Assembly: GCA_022559845.1 (NCBI GenBank)
Contig: CM040117.1
Span: forward strand, 77,723,731-77,787,730
Direction of reading: 5' to 3'
DNA: 64,000 nucleotides
DNA from: Amorphophallus konjac
Taxonomy: Eukaryota; Streptophyta; Magnoliopsida; Alismatales; Araceae
In this document: positions 58,324-64,000 of the stretch, one piece after another
Numbering within the stretch: the first letter of the stretch is position 1
Layout of the letters: each line of letters starts with the position of its first letter
Program-made: the position numbers and the translations under genes
Notes under the pieces: model-generated
Seen by the model: the letters and a program-made list of their open reading frames with translations, nothing else
Databases searched by the model: none
Told to the model about the DNA's origin: nothing

Positions 58324-59640
58324 CAAGAGACCAAGCATCCACCCAGAAACTGACAATATCCACTTGTGCTCTTGCGATCTAATTGACACCCAACATAATC
58401 TGCATCTATGTAGGAGATGAGATTGAAATCACAAGATGCATGGGACCATAGACCTAAGTCATGAGTTCCAGCTAAGTATCTAAAAATGCGCTTAACTTCA
58501 CTTAAGTGCGACTCTCTAGGACTAGCATGAAAACGCGCACACAGACAAACACTGAACTGTATATCCGACCTAGATGTTATAAGATAGAGCAAGGAACTGA
58601 TCATACCTCTGTATACCTTTGCATCTACCATTTTACCTCTTTCATCGGCATCTAGTCCAGCACTCGTACTCATGGGAGTGGCAATCGTCTTGAGCTTGCC
58701 CATCTTGAATCTTTTCAGCAGCTCCAAGACGTATTTGGACTGATTTATAAAACATCCCTCATTTGTCTGAGTGACCTGCAAACCAAGGAAAAATTGTAAT
58801 TCTTCCATCAAGCTCATTTCGAATTCATTAGTCATGAGATTAGCAAATTCCTCACACATGGTGGACCTTGTTGATCCAAACACTATGTCGTCTACTTAAA
58901 CTTGGACAACTAGAACATCATCTTTACATACCTTTATGAATAATGTCTGATCAACAATTCCTCTTTTGTATCCTTTGCTTGTGAGGAAGTTACTCAATCT
59001 CTCATACCAGGCCCGCAGAACTTGTTTCAGTCTGTATAGAGCCTTTTCCTGCTTGTAAACATGATCCAAAAAATCTGAATTCCTGAATCATGGAGGCTGC
59101 TCAACAAAGACTTCTTCCTTTATTAGTCCATTAAGAAAAGCGCTTTTAACATCCATTTGTTGGAGTTTTATTCTATAGGAACAAGCAAAAGCAAGCATTA
59201 TTCTAATGGCTTCTAACCTAGCAAAGGGGCAAAAGAGTCCTTAAAATCTATTTCGAATTCCTGGTTGTACCCCTTTGCCACTAACCTGGCCTTATTTCTA
59301 ACAATTATTCCACTTTCATTGAGTTTATTCTTAAACACCCATTTTGTTCCTATCACTGTTTTATTTGTTGGTCTAGGAACTAGGTGTCAAACATTGTTCC
59401 GCTCAAATTGGTTCAGCTCCTCATGCATTGCATTAATCTAAGATTCATCCTTAAGAGCATCTTCTACATTCTTGGGTTCCACCTATGAAACTAATGCCAT
59501 TTGATCTATTTCCTCTACTTCTTTGAAATAAGATCTAGTTCTAGGAGGGTCTTGAAGATTTCCTAGAATATTGTCTAAAGGATGATCTTTTAGAAATCTT
59601 AAGTTTGAGAGTGTCTTACCTAGAAGACATGCTTTGTCAT
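58324..59640 (-). pseudogene. pol: Reverse transcriptase and RNase H front of D
   Basis: From right to left the minus strand holds decayed RT segments with several stops (59400-58890), then the active-site box with a stop in place of the Tyr of YVDD (near 58894), then an open part: [57 protein letters not shown] and RNase [20 protein letters not shown] interrupts it after LGGCLVS. It is inactive. Confidence 0.85.
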
Positions 59641-59674
59641 CTTGGTTCTTAGCTTCACTGGTTTCTTCTTCCTA

Positions 59675-60742
59675 CTACAGTTCCTTATTTGAATGTTCAG
59701 GTTCTTTCTTAGGATCTAAGAAATCCCCATTCAGCTCATCCTTCCTGCCATAGTCAGAAATATTGGTTCCTTCATCATGTTCATCAAAAGAGACATGTGG
59801 AGACACTTCCACAACTTGACTTTGCACATTGAAAATTCGATATGCCCTTGAATCTGAGGCATAGCCAAGGAATATACCGGGTTCACTCTTAGCCTCAAAT
59901 TTATCTAAATCTTTCTTATCATTGTTATGGATAAAGAATTTTGCACCAAAAACTTTGAAATGTGCTAGTGAAGGCTTCTTACCCTTGAACATTTCATATG
60001 GAGTCCTTTTATGGGACAGTCTTACCATAGCTCAATTTACAATATAACACGATGTGTTGACCGCCTCTGCCCAGAATTTTTGGGGAAGTTTGTTCTCCAC
60101 CAGCATCGTTCTAGCCATTTCCACCAAGGTCCTGATTCGTCTTTCCACGACACCATTCTGTTCCAGAGTCCTTAGTGAAGCAAACCTGTGATTAATTCCC
60201 TCTTCACTACATAAATCACCAAATTCAGAGTTATCAATTTCTCCGCCATGATCGGACAAAATGGAGCATACCTTGTACTTACCTTCCTGCTTGATTTTCC
60301 TGTAAAATACCAGAAACTCATGGAATGCTTCATTTTTATGATTCAAGAAAAATACCCAAGTAAATCTAGAATAATCGTCCACAAGAACATACCCATTCCA
60401 TTTACCACTAAGACTGGCTGTCCTAGTAGGTCTGAATAAATCCATATGGATGAACTCAAGTGGTTTAAAAGACAGATTTTCATTTCTATATTTGAAGGAA
60501 CTTCTGGTCTGCTTACCTTGTGCACAAGCATGACAGATTTTATTGAGTTTATTGAATGAAATTTCTGGCACCCCTCTTACCATGTTGAATTTAAACAACT
60601 TATGCAAAACTCTATAGCTAGCGTGTCCTAGTTTGCGGTGCCAAAGCCATGCAAGATCATGTTTATTGGCAGCTAGGCACTGGTTTTCATGAGATGGGTC
60701 GTCTAAATCTACCATGTACACATTATTTACTCTATGGCCCAA
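59675..60742 (-). pseudogene. pol: Integrase of D
   Basis: 60742-60032 holds the GAG-pre-integrase zinc region (LWHRKLGHASYRVLHKLF, CHACAQGKQTR) and integrase core (LEFIHMDLFRPTRTASLSG, VDDYSRFTWVFFL, SDHGGEIDNSEF, QNGVVERRIRTLVEMA). A TGA near 60029-60031 separates it from the C-terminal part (60028-59675: KRTPYEMFKGKKPSLAHFKV, FLGYASDSRAYRIFN). The Gly of DLFGP is Arg here. Confidence 0.88.
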
Positions 60743-61065
60743 AAATTTTATTTTATCTAAATTCTATTAAAAAATTCTGCATTCCTTAGCATCGAATTCT
60801 AATCTATGACCTTTGTTACACAATTGATCGATGCTAAGTAAATTATACTCAAGACCTTCAACCAATAAAACACTTTCAATTGAGTGATTAGGATTCTTAC
60901 CAATGTTACCTGACCCGATGATTTTTTCTTTTGTTCTTTCCTCCGAAGGTCACATGTCCTACTTCTTTATCAACAAGTAGAAAAAATTCTTCTCTATCTC
61001 CCGTCATGTGTCTTGAGCAGCCGCTATTGAGGTACCAACGATTGTGAATGACTGCAAGACACTCC
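60743..61065 (-). pseudogene. pol: Protease of D
   Basis: WYLNSGCSRHMTGDREEF lies near 61045-60990. The catalytic Asp of DSG is Asn. The distal part runs through SVLLVEGLEYNLLSIDQLCN and has stops near 60770. Confidence 0.8.
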
Positions 61066-61594
61066 TACATGACAGAAATTATTCCACTATTTTGGGAACC
61101 CAAATAAGATTGGGTCCTCCCATTTTAGTCAGATAAGATAAAATATTCTTGGGAAGCCACATTTGTTTAACATTAGTTGGCTTAACCTTATTCATGCATC
61201 ATGAATTTTAATGTCCTTGTTTCCCACATACATCACACAAAAGTTGTTTAATAGGAGAAAAACTTTTATTGTGATTGTTGAACATGTTAGATGTCCTTGA
61301 CCAATTTGGTTGATGTCGATCAGACCACCTTTGAGATTTAGCATTACCCTTCCTGTACATGTGGGCAAAAGGAGGCTCACTATTATACCTGTAAGTCGAC
61401 TTAGGGAATTGCTTAGGTCGGCTTGACCAGCAACCCTGCTGTCTGTAGCTTGCTCTGGAAAATGTCCAGGTCGGCTTAGGAGCTTGTCTAGGTAGACCTA
61501 GGTCAGGGTATTTGAAAGATCTATTTTTGTAAAAATCCTAACTCGACTTAGGAAAGTTCTTAAGTCGAGTTGACTGGTGAGCCTTGATGTGCAC
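61066..61594 (-). pseudogene. gag: Gag C-terminus of D
   Basis: From 61594 leftward one frame gives FKYPDLGLPRQAPKPTWTFS, SSRPKQFPKSTYRYNSEPPF and a zinc-knuckle start CDVCGKQGH (near 61235-61210) with two stops inside the knuckle, then LSYLTKMGGPNLIWVPK. The D palindrome AAGTCGACTTA/AAGTCGAGTT lies in this coding stretch (61390-61575), read as repeated PKS(S/T) or PKPT. E interrupts gag at 61595. Confidence 0.75.
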
Positions 61595-61800
61595 TGATAG
61601 GCGGATCTAGAGGGGAGGGGTGAATAGAGCATCCCCTTCTTTTCGGAAACTATAAAAAGATATAAACTAAAGAGCAGTAAAGCAAGGGCAGATGCCAGCT
61701 AGTGAGCTAAATGCATGGATAAAGTATCAACAACGATCCTACACAAGCATCTAGCAACAAGGCAAGAGGATAAACAAACCACAGAGACGCAGGATTTTAA

Positions 61801-61836
61801 GGTGGTTCGGTCTCTATCTAGAGACCTACGTCCACC
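61801..61836 (-). other. Conserved GGTGG...CCACC hairpin in E leader
   Basis: Outer GGTGG/CCACC, invariant ACGTA and CGAA, inner stem GGTCTC/GAGACC. Confidence 0.75.
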
Positions 61837-62656
61837 CCTCACTCGACTGAGTGAGGCTTCACTAGTGCAAAAGCACTACCGCTGATTCACAGCTTCCAAC
61901 TGAGAGAAAACTCTCTCCAATCCGCTGTCAAACAGCTTGCGGGTACACAACCCAAAACCCACGGACCTGTGAACTCACCGTCCGTCTTCCTACACGCAGG
62001 TAGGGAACAAAGTAGGAATATGAGTTTTGAGAAAAATAATCTAGAAAGGAAAACAGACAGGGTATGACTATAGAAATCAGTGGGAGAAAACATGAATCCT
62101 GTCTGGGAAATGGACGACGCCTGGATGCTCCTCTTTTCTCTTCGGATCTTCACAGCTAACACAAGAAGAATGGTGGACGAGCTTCACAGTTGATTCACAG
62201 GCAACTGAAAATGCTATCTCCCTTTCAGTCCGAGCTCCAGAAGATGAAGGAGATGAGATGTAGCATTGCTTTCATGCCAGCGGCAAGAGGAAGGCGAGAT
62301 CTCCACCCAAAAACTGCTCTGTTACTCTGCTCTACCTTATCTTCTTGTTCCTCTGCTTATCCTCCAAGCTTTTTCTGCATGAACTCCTCTGGCACCAGGG
62401 CGTCGCACGCCCCCTTCCTCATTTGTTTCACCATCCCTTGTCTTTTATGTCGTGCGCCCCATGTACGTGGTTAGGTAGAGAACCAAAACAGCAAAAGGGC
62501 CCACTCCTGGAAGATTCCTCTAACACCCAATCAATTCCTCTGAAAAGGTGAGCTTCCAGAAGGATTTTCAAGTACGAACGGATCCTCCAAGACCGATTGC
62601 TGATCTTGAAAAGCGGACGTTATTGAATTCAGATCCGTTCTGGGCGAACTTGTTGG

Positions 62657-62974
62657 TGTCGACACTTCCAGCTGAAGGGTCGACACTTCTCATTGAAGAC
62701 TTGAAGAAAAATGGCTTCCTTCATCAACAGGTCGACACTTCAATATACGTAGGTCGACACGGGTGCCACACTCGCGTGCGGCTCGAGCCTCCGTGTCGGG
62801 GCATCATGCTGAAGTGTCGAGTCATGGGCGCCAGACAGAGAGACTTATCAGACTGAAGTGTCGACACACTCTGTAAAGAGTGTCGACACACTATTCATGC
62901 CAGAGCACAAACAGAAGCGGCTAAATAACGAGTTTCTTCTTGACGTGTCGACACCTCCTGCTGACATGTCGACA
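62657..62974. repeat. About nine GTGTCGACAC-type palindromes in E U3
   Basis: Full palindromes GTGTCGACAC near 62656, 62858, 62880 and 62945; GGTCGACAC near 62677, 62729 and 62752; ATGTCGACAC near 62966; one half-copy near 62814. Confidence 0.85.
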
Positions 62975-63065
62975 CCTTGAATGTACTTCACCTGTACTTG
63001 TCCAAAATAGAATTTTAACAAAATTGTTAGACATACCACAAAGATCTAATAATGATTTATGGTTT

Positions 63066-63116
63066 GTTATCATCAAAACCAGGGGACACAACATTCTCCC
63101 CCTTTTTGATGATGAC
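63066..63116 (-). promoter_or_regulatory. Polypurine tract of E within a stem-loop
   Basis: AAAAAGGGGGAGAA on the minus strand abuts the LTR; GTCATCATCAAAA (63116-63104) pairs with TTTTGATGATAAC (63078-63066). Confidence 0.75.
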
Positions 63117-63386
63117 AACCATGAGTCATTATTTACAAACATTCATATGGCATTTAAGGCATTCCATTTGAAGAGAACTTTTCATTCACATTGGACAAGG
63201 AGTTTCATACAATCTGTGATCACTAACAAGGATACGAAGTCCATTGATCAACCAAAAAAGTTTCATAAACAAGTTTCATTTACATCAATCAAAAACTGTG
63301 CATGACTTAACTAGATGCCTAATGCTATATGAAATGATCACAGCAGGCTTCCAGGCTTGTAGCAAGACTTGTCTCCCCCTTTGGCA

Positions 63387-64000
63387 TCAGCAAGGAGGGG
63401 GTGAACGAGATGGTGGCGCTAGTGGAGGCATGGTGCTAGAGCTACCAGGCAATTGGTGTGCCTCTGAGAGTTGTTGTTGCATATGGAGAACAGTTGCAGC
63501 CAGAGAATCCACTTTTTGAGTCAGCTGCTCATCTCTTTGTTGCACAAAATGGTGAAGAGACTTGATGTTGTCATTTATAGCATCAAGCCAGTTGTGTAAC
63601 ATTTCACAGATATACTCTGTTTGGGCTTTCTGTTGGGAGCCCTGTGCAGAGACATAGGAGGATGTGGCTTCAGATGGACGTGGGTAGAAAGCTTCACCAG
63701 TGTCTTCCAAATTAGGTGGAAGCTGAGCTTTGTGAAGATGAATCAATTCAAGAATTTCTTCTCCAACCATATCCAATTTGTTATATACAACATCCATCTT
63801 TTCTTAGCTCTTGTGGAGATGTTCACCATCGTGGCTGTGTCAGCATTGACTTTTTCTGCAAGCTTGGTGGAGGCATGGATGAGCTTGTTAGAGTCAGCAT
63901 GAACTTTTCTTTTTAGCCTTATGGATTCATCAATGACCCGTGTAGAGTTGGCATGCACTGCTGTTTCCAGACTAGTGGTGACTTCTATAATTTTTGCAGC
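63387..64000 (-). pseudogene. C-terminal part of the extra gene of E
   Basis: The minus strand reads HANSTRVIDESIRLKRKVHA, DSNKLIHASTKLAEKVNADT and, after a one-base shift near 63797, VVYNKLDMVGEEILELIHLH, ICEMLHNWLDAINDNIKSLH, LTQKVDSLAATVLHMQQQLS and a Pro-rich end. It is a long coiled coil plus Pro-rich tail between pol and the LTR, matching B and D. The front lies right of the window. No membrane segment is seen. Confidence 0.6.

Larger units (their letters stand above)
61595..63093 (-). mobile_element. 3' LTR of element E (Ty1-copia)
   Basis: On the minus strand it opens TGTTGTGTCCCC and closes with CCGCCTATCA, 1499 bp. It is inserted in gag of D, with probable duplication TGCAC at 61590-61594. 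Palindromes TGTCGACA lie at 62657-62974 and the conserved hairpin at 61836-61801 with a perfect inner stem GGTCTC/GAGACC. Other leader stems are CCTCACTC/GAGTGAGG and TAGTGC/GCACTA. Confidence 0.85.
49828..64000 (-). mobile_element. Element D: Ty1-copia, SIRE/Maximus-type, partial, interrupted by F and E
   Basis: D reads leftward: gag end (61594-61066), protease, integrase, RT, RNase H (to 54933, split by F at 55320-58323), spacer with palindromes, extra gene end (52390-51759), polypurine tract, 3' LTR (51458-49828). E inserted into gag at 61595, so the front of D lies right of the window. GCTTT at 49823-49827 would be the outer target duplication. Confidence 0.88.

Noticed and set aside
1..64000. 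tRNA, rRNA or organellar genes
   Set aside because: Apart from the tRNA-complementary primer sites I saw no cloverleaf, rRNA core or organellar gene sequence.

Overview
The window is angiosperm-type nuclear DNA made almost entirely of long terminal repeat (LTR) retrotransposons nested inside one another. No bacterial, organellar or single-copy host gene was recognised. Plant origin is indicated by Ty1-copia elements of the SIRE/Maximus type (LTRs of 1.3-2.8 kb, tRNA-Met-type primer sites, long coiled-coil gag), Ty3-gypsy chromoviruses with a Tekay/Del-like chromodomain, a Tat-like element with an antisense extra gene, and a plant mobile domain (PMD) gene. Intergenic stretches hold CA/GA microsatellites. 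Element letters below are mine.

Layout, left to right. 1-5815: element X, of which the window holds an antisense, intron-containing PMD pseudogene (1-2148), noncoding DNA and the 3' LTR (4069-5815). X lies in the 3' LTR of G, a Ty3 chromovirus on the minus strand (5816-29203). G's integrase gene is split by S, a solo LTR (8000-22546, target duplication CTTAG/CTCAG). S is split by C, a complete copia element (8785-21216, perfect target duplication CCCCT). G itself sits in the antisense gene of T, a Tat-like element whose 3' LTR ends near 32005. 32006-34740 is unassigned. Two fold-back repeats follow (about 34741-36000 and 36205-46680), with microsatellites and C-rich DNA between their arms; the second is split by B, a copia element with an extra gene after pol (36698-46336). 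46680-49827 is unassigned apart from a 299-bp tandem duplication. 49828-64000: D, a copia element on the minus strand, split by F (a Ty3 solo LTR, 55320-58323, target duplication CAAGA) and by E (another minus-strand copia element, 3' LTR 61595-63093, running off the right edge).

The coding regions are decayed, mostly by nonsense changes that look like C-to-T transitions. C is the least decayed: two single-base frame breaks and LTRs that are nearly identical outside one short stretch.

The most interesting signals are noncoding and shared between unrelated element families. (1) Each copia family has its own short palindrome, three with a TCGA core, clustered in LTR U3; in B and D the palindrome recurs between pol and the extra gene, next to a TATA-like box. 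(2) All four copia LTRs carry a covarying hairpin (GGTGG...CCACC) in the leader. (3) In all four the polypurine tract lies in the loop of a conserved 12-13 bp stem. (4) Three Ty3-type LTRs carry arrays of a hairpin motif whose stem letters differ by element but stay complementary. (5) Extra genes on the antisense strand keep introns, while the sense-strand extra gene has none. I propose, as inference, that these retroelements carry element-specific cis-code systems, possibly read by the extra-gene products.
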